Positions 55,017 to 64,000 are shown, numbered from the stretch's first letter. The stretch is DNA of 64,000 nucleotides from Chryseobacterium pennae (GCF_003385515.1 NZ_QNVT01000002.1:186001-250000); one strand, 5' to 3'. The notes: generated by a model not told the origin, from the letters alone. Translations and numbers: made by a program.

Positions 55017-55517
55017 CTATTCTCTGCTGAGCTGATCAAGCTTTTTCAGTAAGGTAGGAATTCTGAAAGGGCCATGCATCTGCTCTACATCAAGTGTAAT
55101 CTGATCAACATCAATCCCTTTGGCAGTTACAAAAAGTGGTACTTTACTATCTCCACGAAATACACTTCTCCTTTGAGAATCTGGAGTGGTAAACTCATTC
55201 TTGGCAACTCCCACTATAGGAACCTTACCCTGCAGAACTTCATAGAGATGTCCTCCTAAACCAATTTTACCTTCATCATCAAGAGTAACATATCCGTCCA
55301 CAATAATGATATCTTCTTCTTTTAAAACTATTTTACTTAATAAACTCAGGATACAAGGCAATTCCCTCTTGTAAAAGGCTCCGCTTTCATATTCTGAAGT
55401 AATAGGCGTCTGCTCTGTAAAGATTTCTACTTCACGACTGGATTTCCAGCCTTCAAATGCAATACATACAGTATTGGCATAATCTTCATAATAATAGGTA
55501 TCAAATGCGTAAATCAT
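55017..55517 (-). CDS. Endonuclease V-like protein, short form
   Basis: A 166-residue protein resembling endonuclease V, which nicks DNA next to deaminated bases such as hypoxanthine. The first strand IYAFDTYYYEDYANTVCIAF carries an early aspartate, where the enzyme has its first metal ligand. YKRELPCILSLLSK gives the conserved glutamate region, and IIIVDGYVTLDDEGKIGLGG with HLYEVLQGKVPIVGVAKNEF is the most typical part. It is about 50 residues shorter than Escherichia coli Nfi (223). All three acidic positions seem present, so activity is possible. The assignment is by motif only. Confidence 0.7.
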   Translation of the reverse strand: MIYAFDTYYYEDYANTVCIAFEGWKSSREVEIFTEQTPITSEYESGAFYKRELPCILSLLSKIVLKEEDIIIVDGYVTLDDEGKIGLGGHLYEVLQGKVPIVGVAKNEFTTPDSQRRSVFRGDSKVPLFVTAKGIDVDQITLDVEQMHGPFRIPTLLKKLDQLSRE

Positions 55518-55603
55518 TTTGTTCTAATTGTGCTGACAAGATACATTAACTATTGATCGCAAACAAAAAGTCTGTACAAGTAATGAATGCAGAATTCTCA
55601 GGA

Positions 55604-55963
55604 TTAAAAAAATTCACCAAAATGCCATAATATCCCTGAGGGATCATGTACAAAGCATTCTTTCCCCCAATCCATAGTTTTTACAGGAATAATTCTTACA
55701 TTTTCATATTTATCCTGAAGCCCTAAGGCAAGAAGTTCTTTCCAGAATTCTTCTGTATCAGCAACTTCCATAAAAATCATCGTATTATCAATCCAGTCTT
55801 TTGCATAATAGTCCTGAAGATAAAACCCTGTTTCTTCTCTTATAAACAATGACAGCTTAGGCTCAAGGATTACTTCTTCAAATCCCAGATCTCTGTAAAA
55901 ATTTCTGCTGACCCCGAAGTTCTTCGCTCCGATAAAAGGTCTGATGGATTTCAATTGTCTCAT
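55604..55963 (-). CDS. VOC superfamily (glyoxalase/bleomycin resistance-like) protein
   Basis: A 119-residue protein with the paired beta-alpha-beta-beta-beta units of the VOC fold: SIRPFIGAKNFGVSRNFYRD, FEEVILEPKLSLFIREETGF, and later MIFMEVADTEEFWKELLALG and ending FVHDPSGILWHFGEFF. The late HDPSGILWHFGE segment holds likely metal ligands (His and Glu). Such small proteins act as drug-binding resistance proteins or isomerases. The gene is one base from the GNAT gene upstream, so the two form a small operon. Confidence 0.85.
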   Translation of the reverse strand: MRQLKSIRPFIGAKNFGVSRNFYRDLGFEEVILEPKLSLFIREETGFYLQDYYAKDWIDNTMIFMEVADTEEFWKELLALGLQDKYENVRIIPVKTMDWGKECFVHDPSGILWHFGEFF

Positions 55964-55964
55964 A

Positions 55965-56408
55965 TTATTTATTTTTCCAACTCTTGAGGGTCATTTCAAA
56001 CTTGATTTCTTTTTTTCCGTGCATTCCGATTTCTTCCCAGCCTGATTTTCGGTAGAAAGTTTCTGCTCTTGTCTGCGGTGAAGTTCCAAGCCAAATGTTC
56101 TCTTTTGTATGTTCAAAATACCAATCGAGCATTGTATTGTGAAGTGTTCTTCCAATGCCTTTGTTTTCAAAATCAGGATGTACAAATAATGCCCAGATAT
56201 TATGTTCTTTCAGATCAACAATAGAAAATCCTACAATTTTGTGATTTACTTCACTCACCCAGCCTTTTCCTCTTTGAAACATAAACAGTTCACAATCTCT
56301 GTCTGTAACCAGACCTGGATCTGATAAGGCATTTTCTTTCACAGAGTTTCTAACGATCTGAATTTGTGGAATATCTTCTGGTCTGGCTTCACGGATGATC
56401 ATATTCAT
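55965..56408 (-). CDS. GNAT family N-acetyltransferase
   Basis: A 147-residue acetyltransferase: MIIREARPEDIPQIQIVRNS at the N-terminus, the strand IWALFVHPDFENKGIGRTLH with the acetyl-CoA loop ENKGIGR (about residues 78-90), and AETFYRKSGWEEIGMHGKKE late. Two start codons (residues 1 and 3) are equally possible. It is immediately upstream of, and nearly abuts, the VOC gene, suggesting a two-gene detoxification unit. The substrate is unknown. Confidence 0.88.
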   Translation of the reverse strand: MNMIIREARPEDIPQIQIVRNSVKENALSDPGLVTDRDCELFMFQRGKGWVSEVNHKIVGFSIVDLKEHNIWALFVHPDFENKGIGRTLHNTMLDWYFEHTKENIWLGTSPQTRAETFYRKSGWEEIGMHGKKEIKFEMTLKSWKNK

Positions 56409-56560
56409 GATAAATTAAATTGAGTTCAGCATAAAACAAAGGTGCAAAAATCATGTTAATCCAATTGATTTCCAAGAAAATAACTAGTCTTAAAAATCTG
56501 AATCCATGAAATCCTGCACCTCTGCATGTATTATTATCTTCCAGCTTACACTGGTTATCT

Positions 56561-57601
56561 CTATTTTTTATCTACCACAATCCTTTCTGCTCTGTTGGCA
56601 ATATCCCATGCAGTGGTAAAAACAAGCTGAGTTCTTTTTTCCAACAGATTATAGTCGATCTTGTCCGGGTCATCTGTTGGTTTGTGATAGTCTTCGTGAA
56701 TTCCGTCAAAGAAAAATGCTACAGGAACATTGTTTTTAGCAAAATTATAATGATCTGAACGATAGTATAACTGTTGAGGATCATTAAGATCGTCATATTT
56801 ATAGTTCAGCTCAAGATTATTGGTTCTTTTATTAGCAGCTTCGTTAATTACTTTAAGCTGGGAACTTAGCATATCAGAGCCTATTACATAGACGTACTGT
56901 TTTCCTCTGTTATCCGGATCATCACGCCCGATCATATCAATATTAAGATCTACAACCGTATTCGCCAATGGGAAGACAGGATTGTCTGTATAATATTCCG
57001 AACCGAATAACCCATGTTCTTCTCCTGTTACATGAAGAAATAAAACAGATCTTTTAGGTCCATTACCCGCTTTTTTAGCTTCCTGGAAAGCTTTAGCCAT
57101 TTCCATAACGGCAACGGTTCCGCTTCCGTCATCATCAGCACCATTATATACTACGCCATTTTTTGTTCCTACGTGGTCATAATGTGCAGAGACCACTACA
57201 ATTTCTTCAGGCTTTTCGCTTCCTTCGATAAAGGCCAGGATATTTTCAGAATCCGGAAGGTTGCCTCCGCCTCTTTTCTTCATAAACTCTGAAGGAACTT
57301 TCTGATAATAAGAACCTAAGGCTTTAGGATGAGAAATGCCTAGGCTTTTATAGTAGTTAACAATATACTCCCCCGCTTTTTTCTGTCCTTTACTTCCTGT
57401 ATCACGGCCTTCCATATCGTCAGCAGCAATAACGTATAAGTTTTTCTTTAAATTCTCAGCTTTAATCATGCTATAGGCATTCGTAAACGCTTTATTATGA
57501 TTTTTAGAAACCGGATTTGAGGATGCACCATCAGCAACCTTCGCTGTTCCGCAACTCGTCACCAGAGTAAGGGCAAATAACGGAATAAGTAGTTTTTTCA
57601 T
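56561..57601 (-). CDS. M28 family zinc peptidase, lipoprotein
   Basis: A 346-residue exported metallopeptidase. Lipoprotein signal MKKLLIPLFALTLVTSCGTA with Cys17. Zinc ligands are in VVSAHYDHVGTKNG (His), YNGADDDGSGTVAVMEMA (Asp), LHVTGEEHGLFGSEYY (Glu pair, catalytic and zinc) and NIDMIGRDD (Asp); the last histidine is in FDGIHEDYHKPTDDPDKI. This fits an aminopeptidase or glutaminyl-cyclase-like M28 enzyme acting on peptides outside the cytoplasm. A 235-base gap separates it from the divergent aminotransferase gene. Confidence 0.92.
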   Translation of the reverse strand: MKKLLIPLFALTLVTSCGTAKVADGASSNPVSKNHNKAFTNAYSMIKAENLKKNLYVIAADDMEGRDTGSKGQKKAGEYIVNYYKSLGISHPKALGSYYQKVPSEFMKKRGGGNLPDSENILAFIEGSEKPEEIVVVSAHYDHVGTKNGVVYNGADDDGSGTVAVMEMAKAFQEAKKAGNGPKRSVLFLHVTGEEHGLFGSEYYTDNPVFPLANTVVDLNIDMIGRDDPDNRGKQYVYVIGSDMLSSQLKVINEAANKRTNNLELNYKYDDLNDPQQLYYRSDHYNFAKNNVPVAFFFDGIHEDYHKPTDDPDKIDYNLLEKRTQLVFTTAWDIANRAERIVVDKK

Positions 57602-57812
57602 ACAGACATAAATTTCTTAAAAATAACATTTTTTATTGAATCTGAAACATATAATGCAATATCACTATAAAGAATACCAGTTTTTCAGGTATCATTAATA
57701 AAACTCCCCGTCTATTATTAAACACTTCCCTGCCAATAGGAAATATTTAAAAAATTAAAACAAACATTAGCATATTTTAAAATATACATCCAATACGATA
57801 TCAATTTTTTAT

Positions 57813-57820
57813 TACATTTG
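57813..57820 (+). promoter_or_regulatory. Likely -7 element of the aminotransferase gene
   Basis: TACATTTG fits TAnnTTTG, 16 bases before the start codon at 57837. No -33 TTG is clear. Confidence 0.35.
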
Positions 57821-57836
57821 AACAAAAACAAAATAA

Positions 57837-58976
57837 ATGAAAGAAATTTTCGGATTTACTCATTATTCCTTTTTTACAGAAATGTCTGAACTGGCTTTAA
57901 AACATGAAAGCTTTGATCTTTCTTTAGGCCTGCCTGATTTTGATATTGATGAACGCTTAAAATTCTTTTTAAAAGAATCTGCAGATCTTGACACTCATAA
58001 CTACGAGCCTCTTGCAGGAAATCCTTTGCTAATTACAAATATTATCGGTTTTAATACAAAACGGAAAAACAGTATTTCCTTGCAATCAAATGAAATTACT
58101 ATTGTACCCTGCGCAACCTTTGCTTTATATACTGCACTCAAATCTATTTTAAATCAACATGATGAAGTTATCATTATCCAACCTTCCTATTACACTTATG
58201 CACCGGCTGTTGTGATGAACGGTGGCATTCCTGTTTATTACGACCTGGAGCCTGACTTTACCATAAACTGGGACCTCTTGAAGACCTGCATTTCTGAAAA
58301 AACGAAAGCAATTATCGTCAATTCTCCACAGAATCCAACCGGTAAAATATGGAAGCAGGAGGATTGGAATCGGTTATATGAACTGATAAAAGACCGGGAT
58401 GCCTATCTGATTTCAGAAGAAATATATGACACGTATTGTTATGATGATGCTGAGCATTACAGTTCATTTATTCATCCTGAGCTCAAAGAAAGAACATTTT
58501 GTATCTTTTCTTTTGGTAAAATGTTTCATACCTCAGGATGGAAAGTCAGTTATATGCTTGCCTCTGAAAAATTAACTGCTTTATTCAGAATCCACCAGCA
58601 ATATATTTCCTATAGTGCTAATGCTCCTGCTCAGTATGCACTGGCAAAGTATCTTGAAGTATTTGATCCTTCGGAAAATAAAGCAATGATGCAGAAAAAA
58701 CGGGATATCTTTGATGAAATGCTTAAAGAAACCCCCTTACAAATTGAAAAACAAGCTGAAGGAAGTGTTTTTCAGGTAGTCAACTTCAGAAATGTTTCCA
58801 AAACAATGACTGATGTGGAGTTTTCAAAATGGCTGACCATTGAAAAAAAAGTAGCCTGCCTCCCACTTTCTGCCTTCTATAACTCCAGACAGAATTCAGA
58901 TTACATCCGGTTCAGCTTTGCTAAAAAGGATGAAGTGATCATCCAGGCACTGGAGCATCTAAGAAAAAATCTGTAA
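57837..58976 (+). CDS. PLP-dependent aminotransferase, class I (methionine/kynurenine transaminase type)
   Basis: A 379-residue fold-type I aminotransferase. The N-terminus LSLGLPDFDIDERLKFFLKE is like that of methionine and kynurenine-oxoglutarate transaminases. The PLP phosphate region is VNSPQNPTGKIWKQEDW, with SEEIYDTYCYDD. The Schiff-base lysine is in FSFGKMFHTSGWKVSYML (about residue 230), and the substrate arginine is in SDYIRFSFAKKDE near the end. In Bacillus, relatives such as MtnE recycle methionine from ketomethiobutyrate. The exact substrate is not proven. It appears monocistronic. Confidence 0.85.
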   Translation: MKEIFGFTHYSFFTEMSELALKHESFDLSLGLPDFDIDERLKFFLKESADLDTHNYEPLAGNPLLITNIIGFNTKRKNSISLQSNEITIVPCATFALYTALKSILNQHDEVIIIQPSYYTYAPAVVMNGGIPVYYDLEPDFTINWDLLKTCISEKTKAIIVNSPQNPTGKIWKQEDWNRLYELIKDRDAYLISEEIYDTYCYDDAEHYSSFIHPELKERTFCIFSFGKMFHTSGWKVSYMLASEKLTALFRIHQQYISYSANAPAQYALAKYLEVFDPSENKAMMQKKRDIFDEMLKETPLQIEKQAEGSVFQVVNFRNVSKTMTDVEFSKWLTIEKKVACLPLSAFYNSRQNSDYIRFSFAKKDEVIIQALEHLRKNL

Positions 58977-59141
58977 TAATAAACTAACTTTTTGGGCTGG
59001 ATATATCCCAAGGGTACAAAGGTTCTCAGTAAAGGACACAATATATTTTTGCCAAGAATACCAAATAAAAAATTCCTGGTAAATAAAATGATTATGTTAA
59101 AACTCAGGTTGTAATGACTTAAATCTTTATCCAAAAAGCAT

Positions 59142-59169
59142 AAAAAAAGCATCGCTCATGCGATGCTTT
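59142..59169 (-). terminator. Terminator after the pyrophosphatase-OmpA gene
   Basis: Perfect stem AAAGCATCG / CGATGCTTT with a 6-base loop. On the minus strand it is followed by a run of T, 20 bases after the stop codon. Confidence 0.8.
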
Positions 59170-59188
59170 ACTTTTATCTATATTGACA

Positions 59189-61915
59189 TTAAAGAGCGAG
59201 AACCCTTACATCAATTCTTCTGTTTTTGGCTTTACATTCATCAGTATCATTAGCTTCACAAACCGGATGTTGGGATCCATATCCTTCAGCTTCTATTCTA
59301 TCTGCAGATACTCCCAATTCCAATAGTTTAAGTTTAGCTGTTTGTGCTCTCAGATTAGATAATTTCTGGTTACTTTCTTCATTACCACTATTATCAGTAT
59401 ATCCTCCTAATTTTATTTTCAGATCAGGATAAGCGTTCAGAATTTCTGTCAGATTATTCAGCTGTAGCTCGTACCCTGCTTTCAGGTCACTTGATCCTGT
59501 TTCAAAATAGAGGTTTTCAATCGTATACCATTTATTAGGATCCAGAACAGTTTTGTCTTTCTGATTAACAGCATTGTAAAGTTGATACAGCTGGCTAGTT
59601 TCTCCCAGTTCTATTATTTTCCCACCTTTTAGTTTTACTTTTTGCAGATTTCCGGTTTCATATACAAAGTCTCCGTTTTCATTTAAATGCCCTTTCACCT
59701 CACCAGGAGCTGCGGGAACTTTAAGATCTGAAGCTGTTCCAGCTGCTGCTGAAACTCCTATTAAACTTTCTATTTTAGCTTTTCTGTTCGCTTCAATTTT
59801 ATCTTTATGTAAAACGGCTAAAGTAGGTGCAATAACCAAGGAAACAATTGACATCAGCTTAATCAGGATATTCATTGACGGTCCTGAAGTATCTTTAAAC
59901 GGATCTCCCACCGTATCTCCTGTTACTGAAGCTTTATGAGGCTCAGAACCTTTGTAATAGGTCTGACCATTGATATCAACCCCTTTTTCAAATGATTTTT
60001 TCGCATTATCCCAAGCGCCACCCGCATTATTCTGGAACATTCCCATCAATACACCACACACGGTAGCTCCGGCAAGAAATCCACCAAGCACTTCAGGTCC
60101 AAAGATAAATCCGATCAATAATGGTGAAATAATGGCAATAGCTCCCGGTAACATCATCTTCCGGATGGAAGCATCGGTAGAGATGGCAACACATTTTTCG
60201 TATTCAGGCTGGGCTTTTCCTTCTAAAATTCCAGGGATTTCACGGAACTGTCTTCTTACTTCTTCCACCATGGCCATAGCAGCCTGCCCCACTGCAGTAA
60301 TGGCTAATGAAGAGAATATAAACGGAATCATTCCACCAACGAACAGCCCTGCCAAAACATCTGCCCTGTAGATATCAATCCCGTCAATACCTGCAATTCC
60401 AACAAAGGCTGCAAATAAGGCCAGAGCTGTTAATGCTGCAGAAGCAATCGCAAATCCTTTTCCCGTAGCAGCTGTTGTATTTCCTACAGCATCCAGGATA
60501 TCTGTTCTTTCACGGACTTCTTTCGGGAGTTCACTCATTTCGGCAATACCTCCTGCATTATCTGCAATAGGTCCAAAGGCATCAATTGCCAGCTGCATGG
60601 CTGTTGTTGCCATCATTCCGGCTGCTGCAATAGCAACTCCGTAAAGCCCGGCACATAAATAAGATCCGTAGATTCCACCTGCCAGTACAATAATCGGAAG
60701 TAATGTTGATTCCATTCCCACGGAAAGTCCACCGATAATATTGGTAGCATGTCCGGTTGAAGACTGTCTCACAATACTGGAAACCGGTCTTTTTCCCATA
60801 GCGGTATAATATTCGGTGATAATACTCATGAGGGTTCCAACAACCAGACCAACCATTATGGCTCCAAACACTCCCATTTTAGTAAATTCATGACCTCTTA
60901 GAATCATTTTTTCAGGGAGAATATAAGTAACCAGGAAATAAGAGGATATAGCTGTAATGACAATACTACCCCAGTTTCCTAAATTCAATGCATTCTGTAC
61001 ACTGGAAGTAGATGACCCTTCATTATCATTGATCTTCACAAATAAAGTTCCTATCATTGAAAAGATAATTCCTGTTCCTGCAATAAGCATAGGCAGAAGA
61101 ATCGGAGCAAAACCTCCAAATGAATCATCAGAAATTGTTTCCCTTCCCAATACCATTGTTGCCAGCACGGTAGCAACATAAGATCCGAAAAGATCGGCTC
61201 CCATTCCTGCAACATCCCCTACATTATCTCCTACGTTATCTGCAATAGTAGCAGGGTTTCTTGGATCATCCTCCGGAATTCCTGCTTCTACTTTTCCTAC
61301 CAGGTCAGCTCCAACGTCTGCTGCTTTTGTATAAATACCACCACCTACTCTTGCAAAAAGAGCAATGGATTCAGCACCAAGGGAAAATCCTGTAAGAATC
61401 TCTATGGTTGTTTCCATTTCGTGAGAGTCTACTGTGGCTTCCGGTGCAAAGATCTGTTTAATAATTAAAAACAAAGCTCCTAACCCTAACACCGCAAGTC
61501 CTGCAACTCCCATTCCCATAACGGAACCTCCTGTAAAAGAAACTTTAAGAGCCTTTGATAGCGAAGTTCTTGCTGCTTCTGCAGTTCTTACATTGGCTTT
61601 AGTCGCGATTTTCATCCCTATAAAACCAGCTGCTGCAGAAAAAATAGCTCCCATCACAAAGGCAAGCCCTATACTCCAGTGAGAATTGGCATTGCTTGAT
61701 CCCATTACTGCCAAAAGAATGGCGACAATGACGACAAAATAGGCTAAGACTTTATATTCAGCTTTTAAGAAAGCCATGGCACCATCAGCAATATGTCCGC
61801 TGATTGTTTTCATTTTTTCATTTCCGGCATTCTGTTTACTTACCCAGTTGCTCTGAAGAAATGTATACACCAAAGCTACGACACCAAAAATTGGCACTAA
61901 CACAAATAGATCCAT
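59189..61915 (-). CDS. hppA: Membrane-bound K+-dependent pyrophosphatase fused to a C-terminal OmpA domain
   Basis: A 908-residue integral membrane pump. About 16 hydrophobic helices span residues 1-690. The catalytic signature is [20 protein letters not shown] with [16 protein letters not shown] (about 200-235). [13 protein letters not shown] (near 478) has Ala where K+-independent enzymes have Lys, so it should need K+. Whether H+ or Na+ is pumped is not settled. After a linker of ~100 residues comes an OmpA/MotB-like peptidoglycan-binding domain (about 800-908): [51 protein letters not shown]-PPase C-termini are extracytoplasmic, so the domain can reach the cell wall. A soluble pyrophosphatase gene lies 356 bases upstream. 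Confidence 0.9.
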   Translation of the reverse strand: MDLFVLVPIFGVVALVYTFLQSNWVSKQNAGNEKMKTISGHIADGAMAFLKAEYKVLAYFVVIVAILLAVMGSSNANSHWSIGLAFVMGAIFSAAAGFIGMKIATKANVRTAEAARTSLSKALKVSFTGGSVMGMGVAGLAVLGLGALFLIIKQIFAPEATVDSHEMETTIEILTGFSLGAESIALFARVGGGIYTKAADVGADLVGKVEAGIPEDDPRNPATIADNVGDNVGDVAGMGADLFGSYVATVLATMVLGRETISDDSFGGFAPILLPMLIAGTGIIFSMIGTLFVKINDNEGSSTSSVQNALNLGNWGSIVITAISSYFLVTYILPEKMILRGHEFTKMGVFGAIMVGLVVGTLMSIITEYYTAMGKRPVSSIVRQSSTGHATNIIGGLSVGMESTLLPIIVLAGGIYGSYLCAGLYGVAIAAAGMMATTAMQLAIDAFGPIADNAGGIAEMSELPKEVRERTDILDAVGNTTAATGKGFAIASAALTALALFAAFVGIAGIDGIDIYRADVLAGLFVGGMIPFIFSSLAITAVGQAAMAMVEEVRRQFREIPGILEGKAQPEYEKCVAISTDASIRKMMLPGAIAIISPLLIGFIFGPEVLGGFLAGATVCGVLMGMFQNNAGGAWDNAKKSFEKGVDINGQTYYKGSEPHKASVTGDTVGDPFKDTSGPSMNILIKLMSIVSLVIAPTLAVLHKDKIEANRKAKIESLIGVSAAAGTASDLKVPAAPGEVKGHLNENGDFVYETGNLQKVKLKGGKIIELGETSQLYQLYNAVNQKDKTVLDPNKWYTIENLYFETGSSDLKAGYELQLNNLTEILNAYPDLKIKLGGYTDNSGNEESNQKLSNLRAQTAKLKLLELGVSADRIEAEGYGSQHPVCEANDTDECKAKNRRIDVRVLAL

Positions 61916-62271
61916 AGTTTAATATTTTTTTGGTAATAGAAAATTAAATATAATAAATAATTACCATCAAAGCATCAAAAAAAACATGGACTTATCATTA
62001 TCAATCAAAAGAATTTTAAATATGAATATTGATTTCTCTTAAAAATATGCAATATGAGAATCAATATAAAAGCTTATAGAATGAGGACTGAAAATGGTTT
62101 TGATTTTGTAAACAATTAAGGTTTAAGCAATAAAAAGCACTTCAAAGGGACAGCCTTTCATCATTAAATCCTTCAATAACTTCCTTCTTCCAGCCCCCAG
62201 TTTTCTTAATTAACAAAAAAGGATAAACAGTTTCCCGTTTATCCTTCTTGTATTATTTACATCAGAGAATC
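61916..62271. other. Intergenic region, 356 bases
   Basis: AT-rich region between the hppA start and the end of the soluble pyrophosphatase gene. It contains the terminator at 62219-62246 and presumably the hppA promoter. No open frame of note. Confidence 0.5.
62213..62246 (-). terminator. Terminator after the soluble pyrophosphatase gene
   Basis: Perfect stem AAGGATAAAC / GTTTATCCTT with an 8-base loop. On the minus strand it is followed by TTTTTTGTTA. It lies 26 bases after the stop codon. Confidence 0.85.
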
Positions 62272-62883
62272 TTATCCTCCGAATTTATCTGCATAGTCTG
62301 TTTGAGAAGCTTTGATTACTTTTCTAGCATGCTCAGCACCGTAAACCTCCTGAATTCTGCATTTTGCAGGCTCGTCCGGCAGGTTTTTATAGGTTAGGAA
62401 ATAGTGCATCAATCTTTTTACTTCTGCTTCCGGTAACTCAGTAATATCTCTGAAGTGTCCGAAAGCATGGTCATTGATCATTACAGCAACAATTTTATCA
62501 TCAGCTTCACCACCGTCAATCATTTTAAAACCACCGATTGGAATAGCTTCCATCAATAAACCTCCAGCGTGGATATTGTGAGAACTTAAAACACAAATAT
62601 CAAGCGGATCATGATCTCCCATTGTTACATCAGTAGCCCCTGCTTCTACAGCAAGTCTCATCACTTCTTTATCACAATATGTTCTTGGAACAAAACCATA
62701 CAAAGCCGGGATGATGTTAGAGAATTTCTGAGGCCTGTCTACTTTTAAATATCCTGTTTCTTTATCTACTTCATACTTAATAGTATCTGAAGGAACAATT
62801 TCCACAAATACGTTTACAACATTTGGCGCATCTTCTCCTGCAGAAATTCCATGCCATGGATGTGCTTTAAAATTTGGAATCAT
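62272..62883 (-). CDS. ppa: Soluble inorganic pyrophosphatase (family I)
   Basis: A 203-residue cytoplasmic enzyme that hydrolyses pyrophosphate to phosphate. It begins FKAHPWHGISAGEDAPNVVN. The substrate-binding start is VEIVPSDTIKYEVDKETGYL, followed by FSNIIPALYGFVPRTYCDKE, and the family signature with metal-binding aspartates is GDHDPLDICVLS. DGGEADDKIVAVMINDHAFG holds the further acidic cluster. A nearby gene encodes a membrane pump for the same substrate, so pyrophosphate can either be burned as heat or used for ion pumping. It is downstream of a small membrane-protein gene with a 16-base gap. Confidence 0.93.
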   Translation of the reverse strand: MIPNFKAHPWHGISAGEDAPNVVNVFVEIVPSDTIKYEVDKETGYLKVDRPQKFSNIIPALYGFVPRTYCDKEVMRLAVEAGATDVTMGDHDPLDICVLSSHNIHAGGLLMEAIPIGGFKMIDGGEADDKIVAVMINDHAFGHFRDITELPEAEVKRLMHYFLTYKNLPDEPAKCRIQEVYGAEHARKVIKASQTDYADKFGG

Positions 62884-62899
62884 TATTTATCTGTTATTT

Positions 62900-63427
62900 T
62901 TAAGTTATTATTAAAATTTCTTTTCTTAAATCTTCTATTGTTTCAGCAACATAATCATTGCTTTCCATATAATTCATGATGAAAATGGTTTTGAACTCAT
63001 CCAGTTTCACTTCACCCTTCAACCCATCATAAGTCTTATGAAGAAGGTCAATAATGGCGTTTTTAGAGTCTACAATATTCTTCCATGAATTCTTTGTTAC
63101 ATAAAGCTGTTGGGAGGAATTGTACTCAAACTCTTCGTTGATCGCTTTTTCGGTAAGGAAAATAAACTCATGAACCGCCAATCCTCTATCAAATCGCTGA
63201 ATCAGGTTGGAAGGCTTTATTCTATCCAGAAACAAAGTCATTCTCTCATAAGAATGGGCTTTATTCTCTGAATTCGACTTCACGGTAAGTAATTTGAGTT
63301 CCTGGTTTTTAAGGGTAATATACGAGTGTACAAATTGTCTCAGCAAAACCAGAAAAGGAATTGCAATAATTAATGCAAATGCATACGGTAGGTATCCTGA
63401 AAGACTCGTCATAATTTTAGGATGCAA
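62900..63427 (-). CDS. Hypothetical single-span membrane protein
   Basis: A 175-residue protein with one N-terminal transmembrane helix (YLPYAFALIIAIPFLVLLRQ) and a charged, helical cytoplasmic domain (MTLFLDRIKPSNLIQRFD; TEKAINEEFEYNSSQQLYVT; WKNIVDSKNAIIDLLHKTYD; SNDYVAETIEDLRKEI). The start may be residue 1 (63427) or residue 6 (63412). Proteins of this plan are found next to pyrophosphatase genes in other flavobacteria, as far as I recall. It is likely co-transcribed with ppa (16-base gap) and perhaps with the dioxygenase gene upstream (21 bases). Function unknown. Confidence 0.75.
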   Translation of the reverse strand: MHPKIMTSLSGYLPYAFALIIAIPFLVLLRQFVHSYITLKNQELKLLTVKSNSENKAHSYERMTLFLDRIKPSNLIQRFDRGLAVHEFIFLTEKAINEEFEYNSSQQLYVTKNSWKNIVDSKNAIIDLLHKTYDGLKGEVKLDEFKTIFIMNYMESNDYVAETIEDLRKEILIIT

Positions 63428-63448
63428 AATTACTAATATTTTCTGATA

Positions 63449-64000
63449 TTACAGTTCAAATAATGCGGGTCTTTGTGTAACTTCATGGTAGCATACACTG
63501 TTTTCGTCAAAAAAGTGATATACCAGGCTTTTCCGGGTTCTGTTTTTATCAGTATGTGGCTCTCCCCCGTGAAGAATATTAGCATGCCAGATCAGCATAT
63601 CTCCTTTTTTCGCCCTGAAAATTTCTTTTTTCAAACCCAATTCTTTGACTTTATTTTCAAGAAATTCTTCATATGCCTTATAGCTTTTCTTCCCTATTTT
63701 TAAAGCAGTCCCTTCATTATCATAGTCAGAGTTCAGGAAATAAGGCAGTTTATGGCTTCCCGGAATATAATGCAATGCGCCATTGGTTTCATCTACATCT
63801 TCTAATGCAATCCATACTCCTAAAAGTCCTCCCAAAGGAAATGTTGTCATGTGAATACTGTCGGAATGGGTCTTCTGCTGGCTTCCGTTAATAAAATTGA
63901 TACTTTGAAACAATTTAGCCTTACCATCAAGCAAAACAGATAGAAATTCAAGGAAATTTTTATCGCTTCCGATATTTCTGAGAATTTCCGAATGGTGAAT
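63449..64000 (-). CDS. Phytanoyl-CoA dioxygenase (PhyH) family protein, 5' end outside window
   Basis: The last 183 residues of an Fe(II)/2-oxoglutarate dioxygenase; the frame is open to the right edge, so the N-terminus is missing. Iron ligands: HSDSIH (the HxD motif) and the distal histidine in LIWHANILHGGEPHTDKNRT, with the 2-oxoglutarate-binding arginine shortly after (NRTRKSLVYHFF). WIALEDVDETNGALHYIPGS is the typical middle strand of PhyH proteins. A likely substrate is a small hydroxylatable metabolite, but this cannot be read here. It is upstream of the small membrane protein and ppa genes on the same strand. Confidence 0.88.
   Translation of the reverse strand: MHHSEILRNIGSDKNFLEFLSVLLDGKAKLFQSINFINGSQQKTHSDSIHMTTFPLGGLLGVWIALEDVDETNGALHYIPGSHKLPYFLNSDYDNEGTALKIGKKSYKAYEEFLENKVKELGLKKEIFRAKKGDMLIWHANILHGGEPHTDKNRTRKSLVYHFFDENSVCYHEVTQRPALFEL

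Noticed and set aside
1..64000. tRNA, rRNA, integron and phage attachment sites
   Set aside because: None was recognised by eye. Weak tRNA-like folds cannot be excluded without a covariance search.

Overview
The window reads as chromosomal DNA of a Bacteroidota flavobacterium of the Chryseobacterium/Elizabethkingia type (Weeksellaceae). The grounds are an AT-rich genome, Bacteroidota-type -7 promoter elements (TAnnTTTG), two proteins with C-terminal type IX secretion (T9SS) sorting domains, many lipoproteins, FISUMP-type surface proteins, and a large set of AraC-type regulators. No rRNA, tRNA or CRISPR array was found. The genus assignment is inference from style and gene families, not from a marker gene.

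Left part (1-25.4 kb). A MarR regulator and phytoene desaturase (crtI, cut by the window edge) form an operon behind a strong tandem inverted-repeat operator. Then come a small AraC protein and two paralogous membrane-spanning TPR-AraC regulators. A surface-protein cluster follows (7.2-19.9 kb): a small secreted protein, a FISUMP protein, a paralogue without the FISUMP domain, a fourth short secreted protein, a frameshifted relic, and a 2790-residue modular surface protein with four ~420-residue repeats. Two small HTH genes follow, then a chimeric pseudogene in which the front of an IS4-type transposase is fused to the tail of a third TPR-AraC regulator. A photolyase-ferrochelatase-MarR operon closes this part. 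Its MarR is a paralogue of the crtI-linked one, and the photolyase promoter carries the same 13-bp core as the crtI operator. This suggests a two-locus photoprotection regulon.

Middle part (25.6-47.5 kb). This is mixed accessory and housekeeping content: a CYTH protein, acetyltransferases, a mitochondrial-type single-chain phenylalanyl-tRNA synthetase, several AraC regulators paired with esterase/quinone reductase, MFS exporters or an SDR, and a pair of secreted paralogues. A small graveyard (35.0-36.6 kb) holds a Tae4-like peptidoglycan amidase effector and its adjacent lipoprotein, each broken by one base in a poly-A tract. A third MarR gene, overlapping a secreted-protein gene, sits behind a perfect 28-bp palindrome.

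Right part (47.6-64 kb). This holds a SWIM-SNF2 helicase, a GEVED/T9SS protein, a leucine-rich-repeat protein, a thiolase behind two TetR-like palindromes, an endonuclease V-like protein, VOC and GNAT proteins, an M28 lipoprotein peptidase, a PLP aminotransferase, a membrane pyrophosphatase fused to a C-terminal OmpA domain, a soluble pyrophosphatase close upstream, a small membrane protein, and a PhyH-type dioxygenase cut by the right edge.

The most unusual items are the mitochondrial-type PheRS, the pyrophosphatase-OmpA fusion, the frameshifted Tae4 effector/lipoprotein pair, the MarR photoprotection regulon, and the transposase-AraC chimera. All functional statements come from reading motifs by eye; no database search was run.
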